DNA of 54,175 bases from Acidobacteriota bacterium (GTDB lineage: Bacteria > Acidobacteriota > Terriglobia > Acidiferrales > UBA7541), in contig QHYS01000028.1 of NCBI GenBank assembly GCA_003223325.1, positions 103,787 through 157,961 on the forward strand, given 5' to 3'. This document shows, piece by piece, positions 25,821-35,116 of the stretch. The position numbers were made by a program, and so were the translations under genes. A model generated the notes under the pieces. It made no database searches. It was not told where the DNA came from and worked only from the letters and a program-made list of their open reading frames with translations. Positions within the stretch are counted from its first letter, which is position 1. The number at the start of each line of letters is the position of its first letter.

Positions 25821-27284
25821 ATGAATCACATACTGCCATCCATCGTTATCGTCGGACGTCCCAATGTCGGCAAATCGACGCTCTTCAATCGACTCACGGG
25901 AACTCGCCGGTCGATTGTCACAGACGAGCCGGGAATTACTCGCGATCGTATTTACGGCACTGCTACCTGGCGCGGCCGGCCGTTCGAAATCGTCGATACG
26001 GGAGGTCTGTTGCCCGACGACCATGCTCCCATCCCGCGCGAAATTCTCAAGCAAGCGCAAGCGGCCATTGCTGATGCGACGGCTCTCGTGCTGGTGGTGG
26101 ACGCTCGTGCTGGCGCGACTCCTCTCGATTTGGAGCTGGCCCGGCATTTATGGCGAACGGGCAAGCCGTTCGTCGTAGCCGTCAACAAAGTCGACACGCA
26201 GCGACAGCAGGATCTAGCAGCTCAATTTTACGAGATTGGCGCAGAGGTATTTCCTCTCTCCGCGGAGCACGGATTAGGGGTTGATAATCTCCTCGACGAA
26301 TTGACGCGCGATTTCCTTCTTACAGAAGCCGACAGCAGCGCGGCCGCGCATCGGGAAGTGCAGGTCGCCATCATTGGCCGGCCCAACGTCGGCAAGTCCA
26401 CGTTGCTGAATCAATTGGCCGGCGGGGAGCGTTCCCTCGTTTCGGCCGAACCCGGAACCACGCGAGACGCGGTGGATACCGTCGTCCTCCGCGACAGCAA
26501 GAGCTATCGCCTTATCGACACCGCCGGCATTCGGCGCAAAGGCAAAACCCATCTGATCGCGGAGAAATTGAGTGTAATCATGGCCCGCAGACATCTCGAA
26601 CGCGCCGACATCGGGCTCCTGGTGGCCGACGCGGCCATCGGCGTTACCGCTGGTGACGCGACGATTGCCGGCTATGCCCAGCAGTCCGGTCGCTCCGTGA
26701 TCGTGGTCATGAACAAGTGGGATCTGGCGCTAGAAAAAGCTCGGGAAGCCGCCCAGAAGGCCCGGAAGCACCGTGGGGAGCAGCCGCAGGAGAGACAAAT
26801 TCGAAATGCGCAGCGGCTCTCACCGGATCCTACACGCCTCGGGGCGGAATACGAAGTCTTGGTGCGCGAAAGGTTTAAGTTTTTGGCTTACGCGCCAATT
26901 GTTTTTATTTCAGCGCTGACCGGGGAGCACGTCGAAAAACTGTATGGCCTCATCGATCGAGTGGCTGAGGCGCGGAAGCGCCGAATATCTACGGGGGAGC
27001 TGAATCGCTGGCTGGCCGACGTCGATCTCGCGCGCGGAACTTCGCCCGCGGCCCACCGCGTGAAAATCTACTACATGACACAATCCTCGTCTTCGCCGCC
27101 GACTTTTATTCTGTTCACGAACCAGCGCCAGAAGTTGCATTTCAGCTACGAGCGCTTCCTGGAAAATCGGTTGCGTGAGCATTTCGATTTCTTTGGATCG
27201 CCCATCCGTTTTATCCAGCGCTTTCGGCAACGCGCGCGTGACGATAAGGAACATTCGGCGCAAAAGCGGCGCAGTGCCAATTGA
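25821..27284 (+). CDS. der: Ribosome biogenesis GTPase Der (EngA)
   Basis: A 487-residue essential GTPase for 50S subunit assembly with two tandem G domains and a KH-like C-terminal domain. Each G domain has GRPNVGKSTL (about residues 12 and 187), switch I threonine (GITRDR, GTTRDA), DTAG/DTGG (G3), NKxD (VNKVD, MNKWD) and SA (G5). A charged insertion in the second G domain (about residues 310-345, RKHRGEQPQERQIRNAQRL) makes it longer than the E. coli enzyme. The KH-like part ends with PTFILFTNQRQKLHFSYERF and a basic tail. Start ATG 25821. Confidence 0.96.
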   Translation: MNHILPSIVIVGRPNVGKSTLFNRLTGTRRSIVTDEPGITRDRIYGTATWRGRPFEIVDTGGLLPDDHAPIPREILKQAQAAIADATALVLVVDARAGATPLDLELARHLWRTGKPFVVAVNKVDTQRQQDLAAQFYEIGAEVFPLSAEHGLGVDNLLDELTRDFLLTEADSSAAAHREVQVAIIGRPNVGKSTLLNQLAGGERSLVSAEPGTTRDAVDTVVLRDSKSYRLIDTAGIRRKGKTHLIAEKLSVIMARRHLERADIGLLVADAAIGVTAGDATIAGYAQQSGRSVIVVMNKWDLALEKAREAAQKARKHRGEQPQERQIRNAQRLSPDPTRLGAEYEVLVRERFKFLAYAPIVFISALTGEHVEKLYGLIDRVAEARKRRISTGELNRWLADVDLARGTSPAAHRVKIYYMTQSSSSPPTFILFTNQRQKLHFSYERFLENRLREHFDFFGSPIRFIQRFRQRARDDKEHSAQKRRSAN

Positions 27285-27317
27285 CTTGGCTGCCAATCGG
27301 CATAGGATAGAGCCCTA

Positions 27318-27728
27318 ATGTCCGGCAACGGCCATCAGGAAATCACCGCGGACAAGAATCTGTATCGCATCGGCGAAGTCAGTCGCCTGACCGATACGAA
27401 GCCCTTCGTGCTGCGTTATTGGGAAACGGAATTCCCCACGTTGCAGCCTGTGAAGAGCCCGAAGGGACACCGGCTTTATCGGCGAAAAGATGTCGATACG
27501 GTGCTCACGATAAAGCGGCTGTTATATGACGAAGGGTTTACCATCGCCGGCGCCCGCCGTCACTTGCGAGACGTTGGCGAAGGGCCGATCGAATTGGCCT
27601 CCCGGGCCAGCGAGGTGAAGGGCGCCCCGGCGGCTCAAGCCAACGCCTCACGCAATATCAGCCGTAAGGTGCTGCTGGACTTACGAGATTCGCTGCGCAC
27701 GTTCTTGACGCTGCTGGAAACCGAGTGA
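27318..27728 (+). CDS. MerR-family transcriptional regulator
   Basis: A 136-residue DNA-binding protein. The winged helix spans NLYRIGEVSRLTDTKPFVLR, then YWETEFPTLQPVKSPKGHRL and YRRKDVDTVLTIKRLLYDEG, followed by FTIAGARRHL and a short C-terminal coiled coil. The pattern KPFVLRYWETEFP is typical of the small MerR proteins that lie near der or tRNA genes in Acidobacteriota, with no cysteine sites for metal. The inducer is unknown. It is 33 bases after der and may be co-transcribed. Confidence 0.9.
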   Translation: MSGNGHQEITADKNLYRIGEVSRLTDTKPFVLRYWETEFPTLQPVKSPKGHRLYRRKDVDTVLTIKRLLYDEGFTIAGARRHLRDVGEGPIELASRASEVKGAPAAQANASRNISRKVLLDLRDSLRTFLTLLETE

Positions 27729-27792
27729 TAGGCTCAAAAGCTGTATCTCCGGCCTTTGCCAACGGGTGAGTACAAGCGCTTATGCGAACGGT

Positions 27793-27869
27793 CGGGACGT
27801 GGCGCAGCCTGGTAGCGCGCACGCTTGGGGTGCGTGAGGTCGCTGGTTCAAATCCAGTCGTCCCGACCA
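27793..27869 (+). tRNA. tRNA-Pro(GGG)
   Basis: A 77-base tRNA including an encoded CCA (27867-27869). The acceptor arms CGGGACG and CGTCCCG pair perfectly. The anticodon stem CACGC/GCGTG closes a seven-base loop TTGGGGT, giving anticodon GGG. The T arm GCTGG-TTCAAAT-CCAGT is canonical. It lies between the MerR gene and surE. Confidence 0.95.
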
Positions 27870-27947
27870 CTTTTGCGCGGAACCGACACCACCGAATGAC
27901 CGCCCCTAACGCGTTACTTTCGGCCCTACCAGCCCTCCACAAGTGAC

Positions 27948-28724
27948 ATGCCTGATATTTTGGTTACCAATGACGACGGAATTCATGCCCCAGGTTTGCG
28001 GGCATTGGTCAAAGGTCTCGCTGGCTTGGCCACTGTGAGCGTGGTAGCGCCTTGCCAGGAGCGCAGCGCTGCAGCTCAATCGCTAACGGTTCGCCAGCCC
28101 ATCTATTGCGAACAAATAGCAGAACGAGAATGGGCCATCGAGGGAACGCCCGCTGATGCGATGATGGTGGCGCTGCATCGGTTATCTCCGAAACCTCCCG
28201 ACCTAGTGATCTCAGGAATCAACAGGGGGCCCAATCTAGGTGAGAACGTGTTCTATTCCGGCACCGTCGGCGCAGCCACTGAGGCCGTTATCAATCACAT
28301 TCCGGCATTCGCCGTCTCTCTGGCGCACCGCGGAAATGGATTCATCTATGAGCATGCCGCGCGGTTCGCCCGCCGGCTTGCGGAACTTATCCTGCGCGAG
28401 GGGCTGTCCACCGAGGTACTGCTTAACGTAAATGTGCCCCTTAACTGGAAGGGGGGTGTGCGCTTCACGCGCCAGTCCGGCAAATTGACCCGTACGGTCC
28501 TCCAAGAAGGCGCGGACCCTCGTGGTCGAATCTATTACTGGCTCAGCGAGGAGCCAGTCCCCGGCTTTCCTGACCCTGATAGCGATTATGCCGCTGTTTT
28601 TGCCGGCCACGTGTCTATAACCCCCATCGAGTTGGAACGTACCCATGAGCCTTCGCTGAACAGCCTCTCCCACTGGGCCGATCTCCTGGAGACCAGCCAC
28701 AAAGGCAGCGTCGCTCCGCTTTGA
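27948..28724 (+). CDS. surE: 5'/3'-nucleotidase SurE
   Basis: A 258-residue nucleotidase that dephosphorylates nucleoside 5'- and 3'-monophosphates and is linked to stationary-phase survival. The metal site NDDG (residues 8-11) sits in ILVTNDDGIHAPGL, followed by VVAPCQERSAAAQSLT, WAIEGTPADAMMVAL, PDLVISGINRGPNLGENVFY and SGTVGAATEA, all diagnostic. Length is normal. It begins 78 bases after tRNA-Pro. A small palindrome follows the stop. Confidence 0.95.
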   Translation: MPDILVTNDDGIHAPGLRALVKGLAGLATVSVVAPCQERSAAAQSLTVRQPIYCEQIAEREWAIEGTPADAMMVALHRLSPKPPDLVISGINRGPNLGENVFYSGTVGAATEAVINHIPAFAVSLAHRGNGFIYEHAARFARRLAELILREGLSTEVLLNVNVPLNWKGGVRFTRQSGKLTRTVLQEGADPRGRIYYWLSEEPVPGFPDPDSDYAAVFAGHVSITPIELERTHEPSLNSLSHWADLLETSHKGSVAPL

Positions 28725-28725
28725 T

Positions 28726-28787
28726 AATAAGGCCTGTAGTATCAGACTAATAGACATATCTCAATAATGAGGAATATGGGCCTTATT
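28726..28787. repeat. 9-bp inverted repeat after surE
   Basis: AATAAGGCC at 28726-28734 is the exact reverse complement of GGCCTTATT at 28779-28787, with 44 bases between. It begins just after the surE stop codon. No T-tract follows. It could be a weak transcript-end structure or chance. Confidence 0.35.
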
Positions 28788-29156
28788 CCCGAATTTTCAC
28801 TCGATCTCGGCAAGTTTTGACCACTCCTGGCTATTACCCTTATGTTTCAATATCTTAGAAAACATCAACGCTCATTTCTTCCTAGTACACCGGTACCCAA
28901 ACAAATGAAGCTTTTCGTCCATGGCCGATTGGCACCGCCAAAGACTAAATTGCTTCCATCATCGAGGGGTTCAGGCCCTTGGTAGGAAGTCCAGAGGGAA
29001 CCCGGTCGTCGGCATCGTTCGCGGCACAAGGTTTTGCGGAGCTTAGGCCAAGAAAGCTGGCCCGATCTCAACAGAGAGAAATCGAACGGCTGAGGAGGAG
29101 CCGACATAACGGCAGCCGAGCGCTGCCGACAGAAGTTACGAATTTGGAGGATAAAC
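28788..29156. other. Intergenic region upstream of rlpA-like gene
   Basis: About 370 bases with AT-rich DNA at 28790-28900 and no convincing gene on either strand. One open frame on each strand passes 90 codons but lacks domain features and ribosome-binding sites. The promoter of the rlpA-like gene is presumably here. Confidence 0.4.
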
Positions 29157-29672
29157 ATGCAGCCCAAGCTACGAATGGCGGTCACAATTTTCGCAGCAAG
29201 CCTGCTGTCGGCTTCCATGATTTCCGCGGCATCTCGAGCCAGGACGCCTAGACGCAAGGTTGAGTCTCACTTCGTCGGGATCGCCTCCTGGTATGGAATA
29301 CAGCATCAAGGCCTGAAAATGGCCAATGGCAAGAGATTCGATCGCCACAAATTGACTGCGGCATCTTGGTATGTGCCGCTGGGAACAGTGCTTCGCGTGG
29401 TCAACTTGGAAAATGGCAGATCCGTTACAGTCACGGTAACTGACCGCGGCCCCAATCTCCGTCTGCATCGGATTCTCGATCTCTCTGAAGCCGCGGCCTG
29501 GAAGTTAGGTTACGTCGAAAAGGGATTGACCCCGGTTTTTGTTTCTCCGCTCCTATCCTATACGCCGCAACATGCGCAGCTTCGCCGCACTCTAGTGCCG
29601 CCCGGTGCCGCTCTCGTGGCCGCCTACACCGCCCCAGAACCTCTTTCGGCATTGCGTGCGCCTGCGCCCTGA
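29157..29672 (+). CDS. RlpA-like septal-ring lytic protein
   Basis: A 171-residue exported protein with signal peptide (MAVTIFAASLLSASMISAAS) and a double-psi beta-barrel domain typical of RlpA: VGIASWYGIQHQGLKMANGK, RFDRHKLTAASWYVPLGTVL, VVNLENGRSVTVTVTDRGP, and RILDLSEAAAWKLGY. The catalytic Asp (TDRGP) and the SWYG motif are present; the SPOR domain of E. coli RlpA is absent. TTGGAGGATAA lies before the start. It is not lipidated as far as can be seen, because no Cys follows the signal. Expected role: cleavage of denuded glycan strands. Confidence 0.9.
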   Translation: MQPKLRMAVTIFAASLLSASMISAASRARTPRRKVESHFVGIASWYGIQHQGLKMANGKRFDRHKLTAASWYVPLGTVLRVVNLENGRSVTVTVTDRGPNLRLHRILDLSEAAAWKLGYVEKGLTPVFVSPLLSYTPQHAQLRRTLVPPGAALVAAYTAPEPLSALRAPAP

Positions 29673-29737
29673 TTTTTCTCGGCTCGCTTCAATTCAAAGA
29701 CTAGTCTGGCTGTTGACAGACGCTTTCTGGGCTCAGG

Positions 29738-30980
29738 TCAATTGCGCATAGGAGCTACGTGGAGCAGCAGGGCTAGCATTCCTGAGAAGACCATGCAAAC
29801 CAGAAGAAAGACCAATCCTGGCGTAAACGAGTTTGTTAGCGTCCGCAGATAACCGATAAAAAAGGGGCCGGCGAATCCGCCCAAGTTGGCGACCGAATTG
29901 ATCAATCCAATCGACGCGGCGGCAGCGGACTCGGTAAGGATCGCCGTGGGCAGAGCCCAGAAGCTAGGCATGAAAGCCGTCGTGCAGGCCCCGACGATGA
30001 CCATGCAAAGGAAAGCTAAAGACAGATGAGAGCTCAAACGAATGGCAACAACCAGGCAACCCGCGCCAAGAAACAGCGGAAGGGCCGTGTGCCATCGCCT
30101 CTCCGCGGTTCGATCCGAGTGCCAGCCATTCCAGATCATAGCGGCGAGGCCGGCTACATAGGGTAAGGCGGAGAGGAGAGTGACGGCCATGTTTGGCAGG
30201 TTTGTGGCCCGCTGCACGATCGTGGGAAACCAGATCACGAACCCATAGATTCCGATGATTGCGAAGAAATAAACTAGCGTGAGGAGAATCACTTGGCGGC
30301 TGCGCATGGCTTGCCATATCGTCAATCCAGGCGCGTTCATCCGTAGCCAGCCAGTGCGCTTGGGGTGGCCAGTCCGTGAGATAAACAACCGTCAAAATCC
30401 CGAACAAAATTGCGGGAACTCCCTCCACCACGAATAGCCATCTCCAGCTCGCGATACCCGCCCAATGCTGACTGAGAATCCATCCCGCTAGAGGTGATCC
30501 GATGATGCTGGACATGGGGATCGCAGCCATGAAGATCGCTCCCGCTTTGGCGCGATCTTCGTTGCGAAACCAATGTGTGAGATAGACGACGATACCCGGG
30601 AAAAACCCTGCTTCCGCAACTCCGAGCAGGAATCGAGCCACATAGAACTGACGTGGGGTGTGCACCGCCGCTATGAGGATGGTAACCAATCCCCACGTCA
30701 CCAGGATCCTTGCAATCCACTTGCGTGCGCTCCAGCACTCCACGATCAGCGCTCCCGGTATTTCAAAAAGGAAGTATCCGATGGAGAAAATGCCCGCGCC
30801 CAGCCCAAAGACGCGATCGCTGAAGTTCAGGTCGCGGGACATCTCCAGCCCTGCATAACCCACATTGACTCGGTCGAGAAAAGCGATTACGTAGAGAACA
30901 AAAAGAAATGGCAGGAGGCGGCGGGCGATGCGATGCCTCGTGCGCTGCCCTACATCCGGCCAGGCTGCGGTAGCAGACAT
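29738..30980 (-). pseudogene. MFS anion:cation symporter gene broken by a deletion/frameshift
   Basis: Reading from 30980 the frame encodes the first half of an ACS-type MFS carrier (LLPFLFVLYVIAFLDRVNVG, FSIGYFLFEIPGALIVE, GVAEAGFFPGIVVYLTHWF, WRWLFVVEGVPAILFG) up to WLATDERAWID near 30325. The second half (LTIWQAMRSRQVILLTLVYF, IWFPTIVQRATN, SIGLINSVANLGGFAGPFFI) is in another frame starting near 30338 and stopping at 29738. The usual cytoplasmic linker of 10-30 residues is missing, so a small deletion with a frame change best explains it. Each half is well preserved, so the event is recent, or a sequence error must be excluded. Confidence 0.82.
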
Positions 30981-31068
30981 TTCGGTTCAGCGTTTGTAGC
31001 ATAATTCGGTCGTTTGCGAGGAATCTGCCCAGAAATGAAGTGTAGCGAATTCGTGCTGCGAGGCTTGA

Positions 31069-31563
31069 GTGACGACGCGAGTGGCCATTCTTGACGATTA
31101 TCAGCAGGTAGCTCTTACACTGGCCGATTGGAAGAGCCTGGGCTCGGACGTCAACGTCCAAGCATTTCACGAACGGTTGTCGGGCAAAGATGCCCTGGCG
31201 GAACGCCTGGGCGATTTTGAAGCGATCGTGGCCATGTGCGAGCGAACCCACTTTCCTCGGTCGCTGTTGCAACGTTTGCCGAAGCTGAAGCTTCTCGTGA
31301 CTACGGGGATGCGGAATGTAGCCATGGACGTCAAGGCCGCCGCCGAACTCGGAATCGCGGTGAGCGGAACGGGTCTGCTTACGCCCCGGACGGCCGAGCT
31401 TACCTGGGGGTTGATGATTGCTTTAGCGCGTCACATCCCCCAAGAGGCTCAGCAGATGCGCGGCGGAGGGTGGCAGACCACCGTAGGGGACCGGTCTGAA
31501 TGGCAAGGTGCTTGGAATATTGGGCTTGGGAAAGCTGGGCGGCGAAGTCGAGCGGCCGGGCCT
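31069..31563 (+). pseudogene. Truncated D-2-hydroxyacid dehydrogenase
   Basis: The first 140 residues match the N-terminal half of the D-isomer-specific 2-hydroxyacid dehydrogenases: VAILDDYQQVALTLADW, FEAIVAMCERTHFPRSLLQR, LKLLVTTGMRNVAMD and TAELTWGLMIALARHIPQEA. Near 31490 a frameshift interrupts WQTTVG; the neighbouring frame continues TGLNGKVLGILGLGKLGGEV, the GxGxxG NAD site, and then homology stops. About half of the enzyme, including the catalytic His and Glu, is absent. It cannot be active. Confidence 0.82.
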
Positions 31564-31652
31564 ACGCCTCCAGCGAAGCCACCGATCACTTGAAGAAACT
31601 TCCCGAAGGCGGAGCCTTACGAGATCGACTCACTGCCAAGCTTGACTCGGTG

Positions 31653-31907
31653 TTATGCAATTTTCTCGTCGGATTCGTGCTTCGGGTCCGCTTTTGATAG
31701 GTCGTCGGCAAATTCCGCCTCAATCTGTGCACGGTCGGTAGGCGCTGGAAGATCGGTATGAGTGTGCGTGTAGATCATCGTGGCTTCGACCGACTCAAGT
31801 ATTTCCGCACTGGCTGAAAATCCAGTAGTCAGCAATTGGTAGCTAAATCTGACCTTCTTTCCACCGGGCAATTTCTGAATCCATTCGTCATATTCCTGAA
31901 CCGCCAT
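31653..31907 (-). CDS. Hypothetical small protein
   Basis: An 84-residue open frame of unknown family with start ATG preceded by GAGGGTGG. It has a compact, mixed composition: WIQKLPGGKKVRFSYQLLTT, then ILESVEATMIYTHTHTD and an acidic C-terminal tail. There is no signal peptide or membrane helix. It lies between the dehydrogenase remnant and the insertion sequence. The reading frame may be real, but I cannot assign a function. Confidence 0.45.
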   Translation of the reverse strand: MAVQEYDEWIQKLPGGKKVRFSYQLLTTGFSASAEILESVEATMIYTHTHTDLPAPTDRAQIEAEFADDLSKADPKHESDEKIA

Positions 31908-32108
31908 TACGTAACCACCCTCATACTACCGACCGTCATGTGGTGTCAACGAATTCGAAGCTGGGCCCGCCAATTTCGCACTGCAGTAGACAGGATCTTC
32001 GCACGTAAATCGTAACCTGCCCATTGGCAAAGCGTTACCAGGGAAATTCGCACAGAGGACTTTCGCACTTACGTTTTCGGTGCGTCCGTGCCATTATCTT
32101 ACAGTCAT

Positions 32109-32471
32109 ATGAAGGCAAGTAGGGCGTTATCCAAGCTCTCCGACCTGGCGTTGCAACAGCGCCGGCGTGGACTCGCCAAGATGCTACCACCGGCCGAGGA
32201 GACCCTGAGGGGGTCGTTGATCGAGCGCTATCTCACCTGCGGAAATCCATCTTGCAAGTGTGCACGCGGCGAGCGGCATGGTCCGGTATGGTATCTGACC
32301 ATCACCTTGGGTCCGGGCCGGACGACCAGCGCGGTGGTGCCGTCGGAACTTCTGGAACGGGTGCGCCACTGGATTGAGAACTACCGTAAGGTCAAGGGCG
32401 ATCTGGAGAAGATCTCGGAAATCAACCGCGAACTGCTGCGCCGCGAGCGGAAGAAGAAACCCAGAGATTAA
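32109..32471 (+). CDS. DUF6788-like accessory protein of the insertion sequence
   Basis: A 120-residue protein from ATG 32109 (GTG 32088 is also in frame). The core segment SLIERYLTCGNPSCKCARGE, followed by RHGPVWYLTITLGPGRTTSA, has the C-x4-C-x-C arrangement and the YLT element of this small family, often found beside transposases. The C-terminal part is a charged helix (VRHWIENYRKVKGDLEKISE, ending RRERKKKPRD). Its role in transposition is unknown. It ends 58 bases before the transposase start. Confidence 0.78.
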   Translation: MKASRALSKLSDLALQQRRRGLAKMLPPAEETLRGSLIERYLTCGNPSCKCARGERHGPVWYLTITLGPGRTTSAVVPSELLERVRHWIENYRKVKGDLEKISEINRELLRRERKKKPRD

Positions 32472-32529
32472 ACGGAGGGCCGATCCGGAAGGGCTGTTTT
32501 TGTGGATTGCATATCTTACAGTTATTAGA

Positions 32530-33861
32530 ATGTACGATAGACCAAGCCACACGTTGCCATCTTTCGACGCCTATGTCGACAAGGTCTTCCATCTTCGAGA
32601 GGCCCTCCCTGCGCTCCGCGATGCCCGCCAGGATACTGAGATCCCTCCCGCCGCGGTGTTCCGGGCGCTGTTCTACGGCTTCGTCTTCCGCTTGCGCAGC
32701 TTCAAAGAACTCGAGGCCGATCTCGCTCAGCCCCAGCTCCAACAACACATCGGGGCCCCCCGTTCGTTTCGCGACGACGCCTTGCGCTACAGCCTGGCCA
32801 GCTTCGCCACCGAGCCGCTCGAACAGATGCTGGTGGCGGTCAATCGCCAGCTGAAGCGCAATAAGGCCTTGGATCCCGGGCGGGTGCAAGGCCATCTGGT
32901 CGCCGCCCTGGATGGCATCGAGGTCCTTTCCAGTTTCAGCCGTTGCTGTTCCGACTGTTTGCAGCGGCGCGTCACCTGCACGGGCGCCGATGGTCAGCCG
33001 GTCGAGCGCATCCAGTATTACCATCGTGCCGTCGGCTGCCAGATGGTCAGCAGTCCGGTCAAAGCCTTTCTCGGCCTGGAGTGGGTGGCGCCCGGAGAAG
33101 GCGAAGACAAAGCCGCGCTCCGTCTGCTGGCACGCCTGCCGGACCTCTACGGTAGCCACTTCTTCGACATCTTGTTGCTGGATTCCCTCTACGCCCAGGC
33201 CCCGGTCGTGAATCTGGCCCAGGAAGTGGGTTGGAGTTTGGTCCTCACGCTGAAACAAGAAAACCGCGACCTCTACCAGGATGCCTTCGTACTGTTCTCG
33301 ACCCGAGAGGCCGAAGATCGTTTCACAGAACAGCACCCGGGCCAGAGACGCGAGGTGCAACTTTGGAGCGAGTCCAACCTTCCTTTTACCCAGGAGTGCC
33401 CCCAGCCCGTCCGTGTGGTCCACTCCCAAGAAGCGGTCACTGAAAATCATTACCGCCGGGGCCAACGGCAGCCGGAAACCACCTTCCAGGAATGGGTGTG
33501 GATCGACACGCTGAACCCACAGATGTTTTCCCCCCGCGCCGTGTGGCGACTCGGACATAGTCGGTGGAAGCTAGAGAATAACGGCTGGAACGATCTAACT
33601 CAGAATTGGGCGCTGAAACATGGCTTCCTGCACGCCTGCAAACACCGCCCGAAACAGCCTACCGCTGAGGACCGTGCGAAGTTGGTCCCCAATCGAGGGT
33701 TGGCCGCAGTCACGCTGGTTCTGCTGCTGGCGTTCACCCTCTGTTCGGCCTTTTGCCTGCTCCACTCCAAATTGGTCCGCCGCTATCATGTTTCACTGCG
33801 CGAGGTCGCCCGGCAGTTGTACCGCTCTCTGTGCCAGCAGCCGCCCGCCCGTGCACCTTAG
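32530..33861 (+). CDS. DDE transposase (IS4-superfamily-like)
   Basis: A 443-residue transposase from ATG 32530. The catalytic triad is visible: first Asp in VAALDGIEVLS (about residue 128), second Asp in ILLLDSLYAQAPVV (about 218), and Glu in RWKLENNGWNDL (about 349), the YREK-like RWxxE signature of the IS4 superfamily. The CSDCLQRRVTC segment after the first Asp may bind zinc. The C-terminus is hydrophobic and then basic. No frameshift is seen, so the element may still be mobile. Its frame overlaps the end of the accessory gene upstream, but that longer start is unlikely. Confidence 0.87.
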   Translation: MYDRPSHTLPSFDAYVDKVFHLREALPALRDARQDTEIPPAAVFRALFYGFVFRLRSFKELEADLAQPQLQQHIGAPRSFRDDALRYSLASFATEPLEQMLVAVNRQLKRNKALDPGRVQGHLVAALDGIEVLSSFSRCCSDCLQRRVTCTGADGQPVERIQYYHRAVGCQMVSSPVKAFLGLEWVAPGEGEDKAALRLLARLPDLYGSHFFDILLLDSLYAQAPVVNLAQEVGWSLVLTLKQENRDLYQDAFVLFSTREAEDRFTEQHPGQRREVQLWSESNLPFTQECPQPVRVVHSQEAVTENHYRRGQRQPETTFQEWVWIDTLNPQMFSPRAVWRLGHSRWKLENNGWNDLTQNWALKHGFLHACKHRPKQPTAEDRAKLVPNRGLAAVTLVLLLAFTLCSAFCLLHSKLVRRYHVSLREVARQLYRSLCQQPPARAP

Positions 33862-34036
33862 TGTCGCTTCCCAGCCACCCCTCTCCATCTTGCTCTTTCT
33901 TTCCCTTATCCCTGTGAGTCCGGCCGCGTATCCCCTTTCGCCGACTGGTTGGCCCGCTCCAGCCCTGGGCATGTTGCTTGTGGCACGAAAAACGCAGTGC
34001 GAATCTACCCGACAGCACCTGCGGTGTCTGAGTGCC

Positions 34037-34631
34037 GTCTCCACAGACCTATGAATGACCACCGAGACGCGCTATGCGAAGTTTCTGCTGCAGTAGAGAC
34101 GCGCCTCGAATTTTCAAAGCTAGTCCGGCTATAATTGACCCCGCCATTTTTCTAATGAGCTCCACATGCTGGGTAGGTGCAAGCGTTGGAAGGCAGCAAG
34201 TGAACGCACTGTTCTGGTGCAACTGCATTCGTTCTCCGATCACGACCAAAAATGCATCTGCTGCGGCAAGGCTCCGTCGCGTCCCATATGGTTTTACGGG
34301 GGAACCCGAACGCGCTTCGAACGCCTGTGTAACGATTGCGGGTCCCGCGTTGGCGTCGCCTGGTCAACTTCGTATCGTCGTGCCCCGCAAGGTGCTGAGT
34401 CCTTGCAATTTTCAAGTTTAATTTGTCCAACTGCCCTGAAGAGCTTGACCAGTGAGCCGAGGATGCGATAGATACTCCGCTCATCGGGCACGGTGACGGC
34501 TGTTTACTCTGGGAGGTCCAAGTCTCACGGTGCCTTGTATCGAGGGCAGGGAGAAGCGTCGGGAGTTCCAGTTTAAGTGTGGGAGGTCTGGCGCAATCTC
34601 GGTCCTTTAAAAGAGAAAAAGGAGAAAGACG
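34037..34631. other. Gene-poor stretch with one weak zinc-ribbon-like frame
   Basis: About 590 bases between the insertion sequence and a small secreted gene. One plus-strand frame (34166-34471) encodes CICCGKAPSRPIWFYGG, then LCNDCG, a C-x2-C...C-x2-C arrangement resembling a zinc ribbon, but the rest is featureless and no ribosome-binding site is apparent, so I treat it as a possible remnant. CTGCAGTAGA at 34088-34097 repeats 31981-31990 next to the element's left end. Confidence 0.4.
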
Positions 34632-34967
34632 ATGAAAGTTAAGACGTCATCAGTATTGGCTCTCGTGGCAGCGTTCGCTTTTGGTGCAGTGATTCTCAAG
34701 GCCGCAAACATGACTCTGACCGGTGAGGTGAGCGACGCAATGTGCGGCGTCAATCATCCGATAAAGGACGCAGCTGCCTGCACCAGGGTTTGCTTAGGTA
34801 AGGGGTCTGGCTATGCGCTCGTTGTCAAGGACAAGGCTTACACGCTGAAAGCGAGCGATAAGGAGAAGACCGAACTCGATAAGCTCGCCGGCAAGATGGC
34901 CATGATTACCGGCGATGTGAACGGCACGACCATCACGGTTACATCCGTCAAGATGGCAGCCCACTAA
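34632..34967 (+). CDS. Small exported protein of unknown function
   Basis: A 111-residue protein with AAAAAGGAGAAAG before its ATG and a signal peptide (VLALVAAFAFGAVILKAANM). The mature part begins MTLTGEVSDAMCGVNHPIKD, then CTRVCLGKGSGYALVVKDKA, and closes with KMAMITGDVNGTTITVTSVK, an all-beta, OB-like pattern. It has three cysteines (one in AMCG, two in CTRVC), which may bind a metal or form a disulphide. Such proteins are common in Acidobacteriota but remain unnamed. It is a single gene. Confidence 0.78.
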   Translation: MKVKTSSVLALVAAFAFGAVILKAANMTLTGEVSDAMCGVNHPIKDAAACTRVCLGKGSGYALVVKDKAYTLKASDKEKTELDKLAGKMAMITGDVNGTTITVTSVKMAAH

Positions 34968-35116
34968 ATATCCTCAATATTCGGTCGAGTTGTCTGACGG
35001 CGGCGGGGCCTATATTGCGGTTCTTCGTCGAAACCGAGGTCCATGGCTTGGTCAGCACCTTTGGATCCTACAATAGCCTAGACTCTCCGTTCCAAGCTTT
35101 GGAATGAGTGCGCTCC

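Larger units (their letters stand above)
31974..34004 (+). mobile_element. Two-gene insertion sequence (DUF6788-like protein plus DDE transposase)
   Basis: A unit of about 2.0 kb carrying a small accessory gene and an intact IS4-superfamily-like transposase gene. Candidate ends: TTCGCACTGC at 31975-31984 and its reverse complement GCAGTGCGAA at 33994-34003. The heptamer TTCGCAC recurs four times in the first 100 bases (31975, about 31998, 32045 and 32062), the usual look of subterminal transposase-binding sites. Target-site duplications are not clear, so the ends are tentative. This is the only mobile element in the window with an intact transposase gene. Confidence 0.65.

Noticed and set aside
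31981-34097. CTGCAGTAGA pair as target-site duplication of the insertion sequence
   Set aside because: The right copy lies about 90 bases beyond the candidate inverted end, so the two cannot both mark the element's borders. Chance is as likely.
34166-34471. Zinc-ribbon protein gene
   Set aside because: Two CxxC pairs are suggestive, but the frame lacks a convincing start, and the second half looks random. Kept only as a note in the intergenic entry.
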